Numbered from the stretch's first letter, positions 17,644 through 26,452 are shown. The stretch: 64,000 nucleotides of DNA from Paenibacillus sp. NFR01 (GCF_900111565.1 NZ_FOIK01000001.1:1829309-1893308), one strand, 5' to 3'. The notes: generated by a model not told the origin, from the letters alone. Translations and numbers: made by a program.

Positions 17644-20076
17644 TTACTCTATGCTTTCAGTCTCATATAACGAGGCTTCCACACAAGCAAGCAGCGGCGA
17701 CCAGGCGCCTGATGAATAGAGCGTTAAGCGATGCATAGCCCGGGTGCAGGCGGTGTACAGCAGCCGTCGCTCGCTTTCATCGGCATAATTGCGCGCCGAC
17801 GCATCGGCGATCAGCACGGCATCGAATTCAACGCCTTTGGCCAGATAAACGGGAAGCACCTGAATGCCTTCTTCCAGATGCAACGCGTCTTTGGTCAAAA
17901 GCCGCAGCGGCAGCTCCCTGCCGCCCTTCGCCGTCAGCGCCTCCAGTACCCGGCGGCTTTCCTCCGCAGTCCGTGTCAGAACGGCGATTGAACCCATGCC
18001 TTCGGCTTGCAGCTGTTTCAAATCGGCTGCGATTCGCCGTGCCAGCCTATCTTCGCTCCCGCACCGGACCAGCAGCGGCTTTGACCCGCTGCGGTCAAAG
18101 GGCAGGATGTCGCTGCGCGCCAGCAGCGCACCCGTAAACAGCGTCAGCTCCCGGGTAGCCCGGTAACTTCTGGACAGCGTAACGATACGCGTTTCTTCCG
18201 GACCGTACAGCCGGACCAGCGGCGAATCCGCCGCGCCCCAATCCGAAGAAGCGCGGCTAAAGATCGCCTGGTTAAAGTCTCCGAGCGCCGTCATATCCGC
18301 CTGGGGGTACAACAGCTTGAGGAACGCGTATTGAAACATCGAATAATCCTGCCCCTCATCGATAAACACATGTTTGACCTGCGTATCGGCTGCCACGCCT
18401 TCCATTCTTTTCCGCAAATAAAGATACGGCGCCGCATCTTCATAGAATACGCTGCCGCTCTCCAGCTTCTCCCGCGTTTGCCGGCATACCTCCGGCCACA
18501 GGGAAGGCAATTCCAGACCGCCGGCGCTCTCACCTGTTTGAGAGGATTCCGCGAACAGCTCCATATACATCGCACGGATATCCAGGAACAACAGACGTTT
18601 CACTTTTTGCCGGATGGGCTTGAACCGGGCTTTCACGATCTTGCTGCGCAGCAGCCTTTCTTCGCGCTTTAAACCGTCGAACGTCTCTTCCTTGTCTCCG
18701 TGCCTGTATTTCGCCGGAACATCAATATACGGATCGGTAAAAGCAAACACGCTTTCCTCGCGGTTCAGTTCCAGATAAGCCCCATCGTAGGCCTCATCGT
18801 CGAGATATTGCATCTCCTCCTGCACCCAGCGCTTCCCGCGCTCCTTGCGTTCCAGCTCGTTTAACTCGCGGAGCAGCCATTCCTTCAGGCCGGCAATCCG
18901 GTTCGCCGGATGGATGGAAGGTTCGTAGCTGTAATATTTCTCTTGCATTTGCTGCGCAGAGATCAGCTCACGGCCCCGGAAGCGGATGCTGCGGAATTTG
19001 ATGCCGCTCCGGCCAAGCCCGGCGATATAGCGTTCCATTTGCTCCAGAAACGCCGATGACGATTTATAGGCGATGCCCTCCAGCCGGGCCGCATATCCGG
19101 GAGTTCCTTTGCCGGTCAATACGTATTCTAACTGCGCAAACGGGTCTTCCGGCGTAAGCTTTGGCGCGAGCTCCTGTTCAAGGAACTGCTGAAAGGTGAA
19201 CTGCCGCAGGTTCTCTTCGCCCAGCTCGGGAAGCACTGCGGAAATATAGCTGGCGAACAGCGGATTCGGAGAAAACAAGACGATCTGCTCCGAGCTGAGC
19301 GTATCCTTGAACCGGTACAGAAGATAGGCTGCCCGCTGCAGCGCAGCGGAGGTTTTGCCGCTTCCGGCAGCTCCTTGCACGATCAGCATCCGGCTCCGCT
19401 CATCGCGGATGATGGCATTCTGTTCCCGCTGAATGGTGGATACGATGCTTCTCATCTGCGCATCGGCGCCTTGCCCAAGCGCCCGTTGAAGCAGCTCGTC
19501 GCCGATGGTCAGACCTGCGTCGAACATATTTGTCAGCAAGCCTTCAGTAATTTGGAACTGCCGCTTCAGTTCCATTATCCCGTGCACCCTCCCATCCGGC
19601 GTGTCATAGCCGGCTTTGCCCGGGGCGCCGTCATAATACAGGCTGGCGATGGGGCTTCGCCAGTCGTACACGAGCGGCTTCAGTCCCCCATCCTCCACGA
19701 ATGAAGCAATGCCGATATAGATCCGTTCGGCCGGAGCGTCTTCCGCTGTCCCTGCGCCGCGGAAATCGACGCGCCCGAAGTAAGGCGCCGGCAGCATCCG
19801 GCAGAGCCGTTTCTCCTGGCGGATCAGCTCCCGTTCCCTTCGTTCGCGGTCAGCCAAAAGCGCCGCCTGCTGCCGGATGGTAAAATAGCTTTCCTCGTAT
19901 TCCTCAAATGTGCTTGCGTTCACCGTCACTTCCTCCCAGAAGCGTTTTCGGATATCCGCCGCCTGTTCGTTCTGGTGCTCCGTTTCCGGCTCCAATTCTG
20001 CCAGTTTACTGCGGATCGCTCCGGTCACGAGGTTGAGCCATTCTTGTTCCTGCCGCCACTCCACTTTTGGATTCAT
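17644..20076 (-). CDS. helD: HelD-like superfamily 1 helicase (RNA polymerase recycling)
   Basis: 810 aa. A coiled-coil N-terminal arm precedes a UvrD/Rep-type core with Walker A GAAGSGKT at about 235-242, FIDEGQDYSMFQ (motif II) and a C-terminal AKGVEFDAVLI...LLYTACTRA segment. The YDWRSPIASLYYD signature is typical of HelD, which removes stalled RNA polymerase from DNA using ATP. The ATG at 20076 follows AAAGGTGG. It sits between ypjA and ypjB, where B. subtilis has no such gene. It probably is its own unit, since a terminator lies upstream. Confidence 0.88.
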   Translation of the reverse strand: MNPKVEWRQEQEWLNLVTGAIRSKLAELEPETEHQNEQAADIRKRFWEEVTVNASTFEEYEESYFTIRQQAALLADRERRERELIRQEKRLCRMLPAPYFGRVDFRGAGTAEDAPAERIYIGIASFVEDGGLKPLVYDWRSPIASLYYDGAPGKAGYDTPDGRVHGIMELKRQFQITEGLLTNMFDAGLTIGDELLQRALGQGADAQMRSIVSTIQREQNAIIRDERSRMLIVQGAAGSGKTSAALQRAAYLLYRFKDTLSSEQIVLFSPNPLFASYISAVLPELGEENLRQFTFQQFLEQELAPKLTPEDPFAQLEYVLTGKGTPGYAARLEGIAYKSSSAFLEQMERYIAGLGRSGIKFRSIRFRGRELISAQQMQEKYYSYEPSIHPANRIAGLKEWLLRELNELERKERGKRWVQEEMQYLDDEAYDGAYLELNREESVFAFTDPYIDVPAKYRHGDKEETFDGLKREERLLRSKIVKARFKPIRQKVKRLLFLDIRAMYMELFAESSQTGESAGGLELPSLWPEVCRQTREKLESGSVFYEDAAPYLYLRKRMEGVAADTQVKHVFIDEGQDYSMFQYAFLKLLYPQADMTALGDFNQAIFSRASSDWGAADSPLVRLYGPEETRIVTLSRSYRATRELTLFTGALLARSDILPFDRSGSKPLLVRCGSEDRLARRIAADLKQLQAEGMGSIAVLTRTAEESRRVLEALTAKGGRELPLRLLTKDALHLEEGIQVLPVYLAKGVEFDAVLIADASARNYADESERRLLYTACTRAMHRLTLYSSGAWSPLLACVEASLYETESIE

Positions 20077-20244
20077 CTGCAGGCCACCTTTCTTCTCCTA
20101 AATTTCGGAACACCCGGTTTGACATCCCCCCGCATATATGTTATTCTTAAATTAAGAGGATGAAATATAATGCCTTTAATGTGTTTTTTTGATGTCATCA
20201 ATCATTTAATATACGCTTTTATTTGCTTTTTTGCAAGCAAATTC

Positions 20245-20272
20245 AACCCCCGGCATCCCGTGCCGGGGGTTT
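20245..20272. terminator. terminator hairpin between ypjA and helD
   Basis: AACCCCCGGCA, loop, TGCCGGGGGTTT. GC-rich 10-bp stem with T-rich sequence on the plus side and a weaker tract on the minus side, where it would end ypjA transcripts. The rest of the roughly 230-base gap is AT-rich and holds no convincing gene. Confidence 0.7.
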
Positions 20273-20308
20273 GTTTGGTCATCCCTATTAAAAATTTGCC
20301 GGTTGGAG

Positions 20309-20956
20309 CTAACGCGTACTCAGCCTTCTCCCCGGCAGCTTCCCGGGCCGGCTTGTCCCGCCAAAAACCCAGGCCATGGCCGTGCTGAATGCCGTCAAGA
20401 TGAACGTGAAATTCTGGACTTGAATGACATTGTCATCCAAGGCATCGGGCAGCCACGGGAAAATACCGAAGGAGTAATCGATAATATCGTTGCTGAACGT
20501 CCAGAGCAGCGCAAGCACGAGCATTCGGCGATAGGCGAAGAAACGCGCGTACAGCAGCGCCTCGACAGCCATGGCCAAATGCGAGGCGACCAGCATCCAG
20601 TCCTGCCAGCTTATGGCTTCCCCCTGGTAACCTCCGGCAAAAATAATGCTCACCGCCCAAACTCCATATTTCACCGAAGTCACGACAGCCAGCGCTTCAA
20701 TCAACCCTTGCAGCATTGTTCCGTTCAGACTCTTGGGCGGATAGAGCACCAAAAGCAGCGCGGCGGTAAAAAACAGGCTTGCTGTCGGGCTGTCCGGCAC
20801 GAAAGGCAGCAGCCACAGCGCATAGTTCCGCGCGGTAAATTCCAGCTGGTTCCCGTACCATATGTATCCGTATACGGTCCCTGCGGCATTGGCGATGATG
20901 AGGGCCCATATCACGCCCCGGTGTTTAAGCAGCTTCCCAAACCAATCGACTGGCAT
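20309..20956 (-). CDS. DUF1405 membrane protein (YpjA-like)
   Basis: 215 aa with about six hydrophobic segments (for example VIWALIIANAAGTVYGYIWY and ASLFFTAALLLVLY). B. subtilis ypjA, also a DUF1405 protein, follows qcrC in the same way. The function is unknown; a role near the respiratory complex is inference from context. The ATG at 20956 has GAGGAAG 5-6 bases upstream. A terminator separates it from qcrC, so expression may be only partly shared. Confidence 0.8.
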   Translation of the reverse strand: MPVDWFGKLLKHRGVIWALIIANAAGTVYGYIWYGNQLEFTARNYALWLLPFVPDSPTASLFFTAALLLVLYPPKSLNGTMLQGLIEALAVVTSVKYGVWAVSIIFAGGYQGEAISWQDWMLVASHLAMAVEALLYARFFAYRRMLVLALLWTFSNDIIDYSFGIFPWLPDALDDNVIQVQNFTFILTAFSTAMAWVFGGTSRPGKLPGRRLSTR

Positions 20957-20991
20957 ATAGACTTCCTCATCCCCTAACAAATTAGGTTTAC

Positions 20992-21033
20992 AAAAAGAGC
21001 CTGACCGCAAAGCGATCAGGCTGCGCTATCCAT
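20992..21033 (-). terminator. intrinsic terminator after qcrC
   Basis: On the minus strand AGCCTGATCGC and GGTCAGGCT form a stem that is followed by CTTTTTG. It begins directly after the qcrC stop. Confidence 0.7.
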
Positions 21034-21036
21034 ATT

Positions 21037-21915
21037 TTACTGTTCACTCTTTTGTTTCGCAAGCCAGCCGGCCAGCGAGTCGACATCCGCTTCGCTGAGT
21101 CCCTGGGCCATAGCCGTTTCCAGCATCGGCGGCATGTTGCCCTGGCCGTTTTTGATGATGCCGAGAATCGCTTCCTTGTCATGCTTATCCCCAACGCCCC
21201 GCAGCGACGGACCTGCGGCGCCTTTAAGATCGACGGCATGGCAGGAGACGCAGGTCGCTTGCTTAAACAGCGCCATCGCCGGATCATCTTTGTCCACAAT
21301 GGCTATGTCTTTGGTCTGGACCGCACTGGTCGTAGGCAAACCCTTGGCCCGGTTTTCCGCCGCCTTCTCTTCTCGCTGCACGTCCTCGGGAACTTGCCCG
21401 GTTGCCGCCATCTCCTCTTTATAATCCGTCCAGGCGCTGTTGGTCAGATAGACGATTGAGGCGAGCGAGAGGAACATCAGCGACGAAGCAATCGGCCGGC
21501 GGTAAAAGCGCCGTTCCGGCCCGGTATCAAGAAACGGCGCCAGCAGCAGCGCGCCGAAGGCGACGCCGGTTACACCCATCGTTCCGAGCACGATATAATC
21601 GCCGGAGGCGTAAGGCAGCTTCAGATATTGATAGAGAAACAAAAAGTACCAGTCCGGAATCGGAATGAACGTTGCATTGGGATTCGCGGGAAAGCCGAGC
21701 GGCGCCGGCTCCGAAATCGTCAGCACGAGTATGCCGACCAGCACCACCACGCCGACCATCCATTCCTTCAGCAGAAAATTCGGGATAAACGCTTCCGATT
21801 TGCCGGGATACGCCGTGTAGTCGGGCGGCGAGATGAAGCCATGGCCTTTGCGCACCCGGGAATCGCCGACAAACACAATTTTCTCATCATCTTTGGTGTT
21901 CTTGCCGTGTGCCAT
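21037..21915 (-). CDS. qcrC: menaquinol:cytochrome c reductase, cytochrome b/c subunit
   Basis: 292 aa. An N-terminal subunit-IV-like part with three to four membrane segments (KEWMVGVVVLVGILVLT; PIPDWYFLFLYQYLK carries the conserved PDWY of the quinol site) is fused to a C-terminal cytochrome c domain with the heme-binding CVSCH at 222-226 and NMPPM supplying the methionine ligand. This fusion is typical of Bacilli. It forms the bc complex with QcrA and QcrB in the membrane and ends the operon. Confidence 0.95.
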   Translation of the reverse strand: MAHGKNTKDDEKIVFVGDSRVRKGHGFISPPDYTAYPGKSEAFIPNFLLKEWMVGVVVLVGILVLTISEPAPLGFPANPNATFIPIPDWYFLFLYQYLKLPYASGDYIVLGTMGVTGVAFGALLLAPFLDTGPERRFYRRPIASSLMFLSLASIVYLTNSAWTDYKEEMAATGQVPEDVQREEKAAENRAKGLPTTSAVQTKDIAIVDKDDPAMALFKQATCVSCHAVDLKGAAGPSLRGVGDKHDKEAILGIIKNGQGNMPPMLETAMAQGLSEADVDSLAGWLAKQKSEQ

Positions 21916-21944
21916 CGCAGTGCCTCCTCTTCAGTCGTTGTGAC

Positions 21945-22616
21945 TTACAGCGGTCCGGAAATGCCTTGTCTGCGGATCATGATAAAGTGTCCGACGAGCA
22001 GAATCAGCAGAACCGCCGGAAGGAAGAACACATGCAGGGCAAAAAAGCGAGTTAGCGTCTCCGCGCCGACGATATTGCCGCCCATCATAAGTTCCTTGAG
22101 CACCGGCCCTAACACCGGAACGGAATTGGCGATTTCCAGCGTAACCTTGGTTGCGAAATACGCCTTGTTGTCCCAAGGCAGCAAGTACCCGGTTAATCCG
22201 AGGCCCAGCATGACGAAGAAGATCAGCATGCCGACCACCCAGTTCATTTCGCGCGGAGCTTTGTACGAGCCGGTGAAAAAGACGCGCATCGTGTGCAGGA
22301 ACATCATGACGATGACAAGGCTGGCGCCCCAGTGGTGCATCCCGCGCACGATTTGTCCGAACGCCACCTTGGTCTGCAAATATTCCACGCTTGCATAGGC
22401 ATTGATGATATCGGGAACATAATACATCGTCAGGAACATGCCCGACAGAATTTGAATGACGGTGATGAAAAAGGTCAGGCCGCCGAAGCAGTACACGAAA
22501 GCCGAGAAATGATGCGCCGGATTCACATGCTCGGGAACCTCATGATCGGCGACGTCTCTCCAGATCGGCGTAATATCCAAACGTTCATCAATCCAGTTGT
22601 AAACGTTTTTAAACAT
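21945..22616 (-). CDS. qcrB: menaquinol:cytochrome c reductase, cytochrome b6 subunit
   Basis: 223 aa with four membrane helices, like chloroplast cytochrome b6. Heme histidines are in RGMHHWGASLVIVMMFLHTMR and FFALHVFFLPAVLLILLVGH. Cys43 (SAFVYCFGG) corresponds to the cysteine that binds an extra heme covalently in B. subtilis QcrB and in cytochrome b6. It lies 3 bases after qcrA and 29 bases before qcrC. Confidence 0.96.
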   Translation of the reverse strand: MFKNVYNWIDERLDITPIWRDVADHEVPEHVNPAHHFSAFVYCFGGLTFFITVIQILSGMFLTMYYVPDIINAYASVEYLQTKVAFGQIVRGMHHWGASLVIVMMFLHTMRVFFTGSYKAPREMNWVVGMLIFFVMLGLGLTGYLLPWDNKAYFATKVTLEIANSVPVLGPVLKELMMGGNIVGAETLTRFFALHVFFLPAVLLILLVGHFIMIRRQGISGPL

Positions 22617-22619
22617 GGA

Positions 22620-23174
22620 CTACGCCTCCTTTTTCGCTTCGGTATTGGGAACGATGTCTCCGAGATACACCCAGCCTTGGTCGATTTTGGTGGTATATTG
22701 GTCCAGCGGCTTCGGCGCGACGGCCAAATTCTTGCCCGCCTTGGTGTAACGCGCCCCATGGCAGGGACAATGGTATTCATCGGGAAAAGCTTTGTCGTTG
22801 TTCCAGCCGACCCGGCAGCCGAGATGCTTGCAGATCGGTGAAAGCGCATAAATTTCTCCGTTTTCGTTTTTGCGGATCCATGCCGTCAGCGTCGCCGTGC
22901 TGGCATACCATCCGTCCTGCTGCGGGAGCTCGAAGTTAAACTCCTGGGGTTCGTCGGTAATCTTTGATATTTCCGCTACCTTGATAAAGTCGCCCGCGCC
23001 TTTTTTATGTAGAATCGGATCAACGGCAAAGCGGACCATCGGCAGCAGCGCGCCGACGCCCATAAAAGCGGTGGCTCCGCCGAGCGTGTACGTCAGAAAC
23101 TGCCTGCGCGACATCTCTTTTCGGCTGGGCGGTTCGGGCGATAGCGGCTCCTGTTCTTCATTGTAACTACTCAT
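22620..23174 (-). CDS. qcrA: menaquinol:cytochrome c reductase, Rieske iron-sulfur subunit
   Basis: 184 aa. A twin-arginine signal/anchor SRRQFLTYTLGG starts at about 22. The C-terminal Rieske domain has CKHLGC and CPCHGARY, supplying two Cys and two His for the 2Fe-2S cluster plus the stabilising cysteines. It passes electrons from menaquinol to the cytochrome c part. First gene of qcrABC, with a sigma-A-like promoter about 90 bases upstream. Confidence 0.96.
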   Translation of the reverse strand: MSSYNEEQEPLSPEPPSRKEMSRRQFLTYTLGGATAFMGVGALLPMVRFAVDPILHKKGAGDFIKVAEISKITDEPQEFNFELPQQDGWYASTATLTAWIRKNENGEIYALSPICKHLGCRVGWNNDKAFPDEYHCPCHGARYTKAGKNLAVAPKPLDQYTTKIDQGWVYLGDIVPNTEAKKEA

Positions 23175-23255
23175 ACGGTGTATAACCCCCTTTTCAAAAG
23201 TGGAGAATCACGCGCAAACAATGAATAATATCACACATCACATCTTTTCAACCTA

Positions 23256-23285
23256 ATCATAGCGTAGGGTTCAATAAACCGTCAA
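23256..23285 (-). promoter_or_regulatory. sigma-A-type promoter of qcrABC
   Basis: On the minus strand TTGACG (23285-23280), an 18-base spacer and TATGAT (23261-23256), about 80 bases before the qcrA start. A pair of inverted TGTCTAAA motifs lies just upstream of the -35 box. Confidence 0.65.
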
Positions 23286-23288
23286 TAA

Positions 23289-23352
23289 TATTGTCTAAAT
23301 TGTGACGAGCCAAAGGGGGTTCGGTTTGTTAAATTGTCAAACTTTAGACACA
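23289..23352 (-). promoter_or_regulatory. paired inverted motif upstream of the qcr promoter
   Basis: TGTCTAAAGTTTGACA and, in opposite orientation, TGTCTAAATTGTGACG flank about 40 bases directly upstream of the qcrA -35 box. The 8-base core is exact in both arms. This looks like a two-site operator for an unidentified regulator; it is not a Rex consensus. Confidence 0.35.
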
Positions 23353-23364
23353 TTTACTCTCTTT

Positions 23365-23784
23365 TTATTTCTGCCACATCCGCTCGATTTCCGCCCCGAT
23401 CCGCCGGCTAATCTCCTGCTGCGTAATCCCCGGGAACCCGCGAAGAGACAGGGTTAAATCGCTTTCATAAAGATCCGTCACAGACAGCTCGGCATCGGCA
23501 GACATCACGATTACAAATTTGAAATTACTGGATTTGACTTTTGAACAAATACCATTCACATATCCCCAATTTCCCGGTTCGGCGTATTGGATGGCGGGAT
23601 ACGTGACCAGTCTGCCTTGAAACGGCACTTCTGCCAATTCCAGAAAGTCGCGCAGCCGCTCCAGCGCCTCCGCCGCTTGCACCGGTGTTTCCGCGCCGCT
23701 AAGTCCCGTGTACGGGATCAGGCACGTATCGTAATAGGCTCCGTTCTCTTCCCACTTCTTACCGTCAAACTCGCTGAATTTCAT
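23365..23784 (-). CDS. DUF2487 protein (YpiF-like)
   Basis: 139 aa, soluble. The N-terminus MKFSEFDGKKW and the position directly upstream of qcrA match YpiF (DUF2487) of B. subtilis, a protein of unknown function. No catalytic motif stands out. The ATG at 23784 is preferred because GGGAG lies 9 bases upstream; the ATG three codons earlier directly abuts that site. Confidence 0.75.
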   Translation of the reverse strand: MKFSEFDGKKWEENGAYYDTCLIPYTGLSGAETPVQAAEALERLRDFLELAEVPFQGRLVTYPAIQYAEPGNWGYVNGICSKVKSSNFKFVIVMSADAELSVTDLYESDLTLSLRGFPGITQQEISRRIGAEIERMWQK

Positions 23785-23857
23785 CCGCCTCATCTCCCAA
23801 TCTATTAAAATGGCTGCCGTTCCGTCTCTGTTTCATAGACTCAAGCTGGACACAGCC

Positions 23858-23908
23858 ATACAAAAGCACCGGATGTTCAGCCTGTTCGGCCCGCCGGTGC
23901 TTATGTAT
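23858..23908. terminator. long terminator-like hairpin between ypiF and the IDEAL gene
   Basis: ATACAAAAGCACCGG and CCGGTGCTTATGTAT, about 12 of 15 positions paired, around a 21-base loop. It would end the IDEAL-gene transcript; the tracts after the stem are short. Confidence 0.6.
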
Positions 23909-23958
23909 AACCGCGTCTTCTTTTCAAGTGGATAACTTCCCTTTCTGACGAATGCCGC

Positions 23959-24138
23959 CTATGCCAAATTTTTCAGTTCTTCGGTCAAATTCGTGAATGC
24001 CGCCTTATCACCGGCAGCCAGCGCCGTGTCGATCTCCCGGTACAAGATGTCGGTACGACGCTTACGCAGCGCTTCATCCCACACCATTTCTGCCGCAAGT
24101 CCTAGCATCACTTCATAGGTAGCCTTCATTTTGTCCAT
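23959..24138 (-). CDS. small IDEAL-domain protein
   Basis: 59 aa. Almost the whole protein is an IDEAL domain: a helix followed by ILYREIDTALAAGDKAAFTNLTEEL. The domain occurs in ComK and in YpiB-type proteins. In B. subtilis the gene at this place (ypiB) has an additional large N-terminal domain, absent here. The ATG at 24138 has GGAGGTG 6 bases upstream. It overlaps the end of the upstream gene by 26 bases, so the ribosome site lies inside that gene. Confidence 0.8.
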   Translation of the reverse strand: MDKMKATYEVMLGLAAEMVWDEALRKRRTDILYREIDTALAAGDKAAFTNLTEELKNLA

Positions 24139-24655
24139 TCGATACACCTCCGCTGTTTAAGTATTCCCTCGCTTTATCGACATAGCTTTCGCTTGTGCGC
24201 GCCATCCGGAGCAGATCCTGTTCCGTCAATTCCCTGATGACTCTGGCGGGCGAGCCCAGCGCCAAAGTATACGGCGGGATGATTTTGTTTTCGGTTACAA
24301 TTGTTCCGGCTCCTATTAAAGCATATTCACCAATCTCGGCTCCGTTCAATACAATTGCTCCCATTCCGATTAATGTGCCTCTGCCTATCCGGCAGCCATG
24401 AATAATCGCGGAATGTCCTACCGAAATATCATCCTCCAGCAAAAGCGGCAGTCCGTCGGCCACATGTCCCACGACTCCGTCCTGAATGTTGCAGCGTGCC
24501 CCAATGATCACAGGCGCCAGATCACCGCGCAGCACACTATTGAACCACAGGCTCGAATGTGCGCCGACACTGACATTGCCAACTAGCTTCGCTCCTTCCG
24601 CCACATAGACGGATGAATCCAGCTGCGGTATGTAGCTGCCATAAGGTATCCGCAT
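24113..24655 (-). CDS. gamma-carbonic anhydrase-like left-handed beta-helix protein
   Basis: 180 aa. Hexapeptide repeats (V-G-x-V-S-V-G, I-G-A-R-C-N-I, I-G-R-G-T-L-I-G) form the left-handed helix. The zinc histidines of gamma-carbonic anhydrases appear in GVVGHVADG and DDISVGHSAIIHGC, and the SLWFNSVLRGD signature is present. YtoA and PaaY-type proteins share these features, so the true reaction is uncertain. It is co-directional with, and overlaps, the IDEAL gene. Confidence 0.85.
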   Translation of the reverse strand: MRIPYGSYIPQLDSSVYVAEGAKLVGNVSVGAHSSLWFNSVLRGDLAPVIIGARCNIQDGVVGHVADGLPLLLEDDISVGHSAIIHGCRIGRGTLIGMGAIVLNGAEIGEYALIGAGTIVTENKIIPPYTLALGSPARVIRELTEQDLLRMARTSESYVDKAREYLNSGGVSNGQNEGYL

Positions 24656-24680
24656 GTTTCTCCCCCTGCCTTCCCCCGCG

Positions 24681-25775
24681 TTACCTCCAAAGATCCTTGG
24701 ACCAGCGTTTCGGTACGGCGGCTTCCATTCCCCACGGTGTCATTTTAACTACCTGGCCGTCGCTGTTCTCGCCGATCCGCAGCATCCCGAGATGCAGCAT
24801 CATCTTAATTACGCGCTGTTCTAGAATCGAAGCCGGATCATCGTAATAAAACGGCTTGATCAGCCAGCCGATTCCTTCCTGCAGCGCAGAGACAGATACC
24901 CATTCCCCCGCTACCTGGCTAATCCAATATACCAGCGATGCCAGATTGGGGACAGCACCTTTATAGAGTTTTAACCAAAAGGAGAATATCTGCATCATCC
25001 TTTCGGATTTTCCCTCGGCAAGGAAGCTTTCGCCCGCCGGTCCCAGCCTGAGCAGATGACCTTCCTCCGTAATCAGCCGGCGGTGCCGTGCATAATCGTA
25101 CAGCAGCGCGAACCTTGGCGGATAATGCTCGCAGGCGCGGCCGTATCCGAATCTCCAGCCGCCTTTGCCCAGCAGCGGTTCCGGAACATGCAGCGCGTTC
25201 ATAGCCCCCTGCTGATACCGTTTGTATAACGCGCCTTCCTGGTTCAGCTCCGGTTCATTATCTTTTACGTATGCCAGGAACATCTGGACATCCTCGGCAA
25301 GCATTTCACCTTCCCCGCGGTAAACCTGCGGCTCGGCTCCCGGAGCGATGTTATCCCGCAAATATACCTTCATCCGCTCGCGGAAGCGATTTTTCATATC
25401 CTCCGGCACCTGAAACTGATAGCGGTTCTGCTGCGTAGCCCCATTGAAGAGCCATCCGCCGTTCTTAAATCGGCTGACCAGCTCACGTGGGTTGCCGCCC
25501 CCGGGAGCATCGAACATCGCCTGCCTGGCCGTAGCCAGCAGATCCTCGATACTGAAATGACTGCGTTCATCGAATAAGAGCGCATTCAGAAAACGCAGCT
25601 CCTCGGGCCGGCCTTCCCGGATATGGGCTTCCATGAAATCCCGGCTTCCGAGAGTGACGAGGATGCTTTGAATCAAATCATGTTTGGAGTTGCGTTTGCA
25701 TTCGCACCGGTAGCGGCCCGCGATGGCGGTCAGCTGACCAATGTCTGCATAAGTGAGCATATCCGCCAGATTCAT
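24681..25775 (-). CDS. conserved hypothetical protein
   Basis: 364 aa, soluble. I do not recognise the family with certainty. The N-terminal LADMLTYADIGQLTAIAGRY...KHDLIQSILVTLGS resembles a SAP-like or helicase-associated helical module; the C-terminal part has winged-helix-like segments (WVSVSALQEGIGWLIKPF, VIKMMLHLGMLRIGE). No ATPase motif is present. The ATG at 25775 follows GAGG by 9 bases. A 41-residue upstream open frame is rejected because it crosses the phosphatase terminator. Confidence 0.6.
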   Translation of the reverse strand: MNLADMLTYADIGQLTAIAGRYRCECKRNSKHDLIQSILVTLGSRDFMEAHIREGRPEELRFLNALLFDERSHFSIEDLLATARQAMFDAPGGGNPRELVSRFKNGGWLFNGATQQNRYQFQVPEDMKNRFRERMKVYLRDNIAPGAEPQVYRGEGEMLAEDVQMFLAYVKDNEPELNQEGALYKRYQQGAMNALHVPEPLLGKGGWRFGYGRACEHYPPRFALLYDYARHRRLITEEGHLLRLGPAGESFLAEGKSERMMQIFSFWLKLYKGAVPNLASLVYWISQVAGEWVSVSALQEGIGWLIKPFYYDDPASILEQRVIKMMLHLGMLRIGENSDGQVVKMTPWGMEAAVPKRWSKDLWR

Positions 25776-25840
25776 CCTATATCGCCTCACTGTTTTACTA
25801 CCATTATGGGAAATACAGCCCTTTTTATTCCTTTTTGTGC

Positions 25841-25867
25841 AAAAAAAATAACCCGGGGCTCGGGTTA
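25841..25867 (-). terminator. intrinsic terminator of the phosphatase gene
   Basis: TAACCCG and CGGGTTA arms followed by eight T residues on the minus strand; the stop codon of the phosphatase lies in the 5' arm. Confidence 0.8.
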
Positions 25868-26452
25868 ACGCTGGTTTTGCATGAGATGCTTTGTACAATT
25901 ATACAACACCGGATTCCAGCTTTCGCTATCTTTCTCCAGAATCGTAAGCGAAAGGTTGCCGATGCGTTCGCTGTATTTGCCTTTGTATATCGCCTGATAG
26001 AGCTGGGCTAAAAAGCCGCCATGGGATACGATGAGGACATTTTTATCGGGATGGCTGAGTGAAAGTTCGTCGATAAACTCCAGCCCGCGCTCTTGCAGAT
26101 CCTCGTCGCTTTCCTGGCCCAGCGGCAGCCGCTGCCAGTCCTTCCCCCATTTCTGCTCACGTTCCTCGGCCGTCATGCCCTCTACCTGCCCGTAGGCGCG
26201 TTCGCGGATGCGCGGATCGGGCGGCAGCAGCGGAATGCCCAACTTCTCCGCGATGATCTTTCCCGTTTCGGCGGCGCGGGACAACGTGCTGGTCACGCAG
26301 TAATCCCAGCGGTAAGGCTCCTGTGCCAGCCGGCCGGCCAGCATCTCCGCTTGCATGCGTCCTTCGGCGTTCAGCGGAATATCGCTTTGCCCCTGTATTT
26401 TACCCGCCGCATTCCAATCGGTCAGACCGTGGCGTATTAATCCGATCAGCAT
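25865..26452 (-). CDS. histidine phosphatase family protein
   Basis: 195 aa. The active-site RHG is in LIGLIRHGLTDWNAAGKIQG, the catalytic Glu in IRERAYGQVEG and the second His in LIVSHGGFLA. Members include phosphoglycerate mutases and broad-range phosphatases; the length and RHGxTDWN form fit a cobC/YhfR/PhoE-type phosphatase, but the substrate cannot be read from sequence. Confidence 0.88.
   Translation of the reverse strand: MLIGLIRHGLTDWNAAGKIQGQSDIPLNAEGRMQAEMLAGRLAQEPYRWDYCVTSTLSRAAETGKIIAEKLGIPLLPPDPRIRERAYGQVEGMTAEEREQKWGKDWQRLPLGQESDEDLQERGLEFIDELSLSHPDKNVLIVSHGGFLAQLYQAIYKGKYSERIGNLSLTILEKDSESWNPVLYNCTKHLMQNQR

Noticed and set aside
23175..23365. Rex operator upstream of qcrA
   Set aside because: Only TTGTGAC half-site-like sequence occurs; the palindromic TTGTGAA-N4-TTCACAA form is not there.
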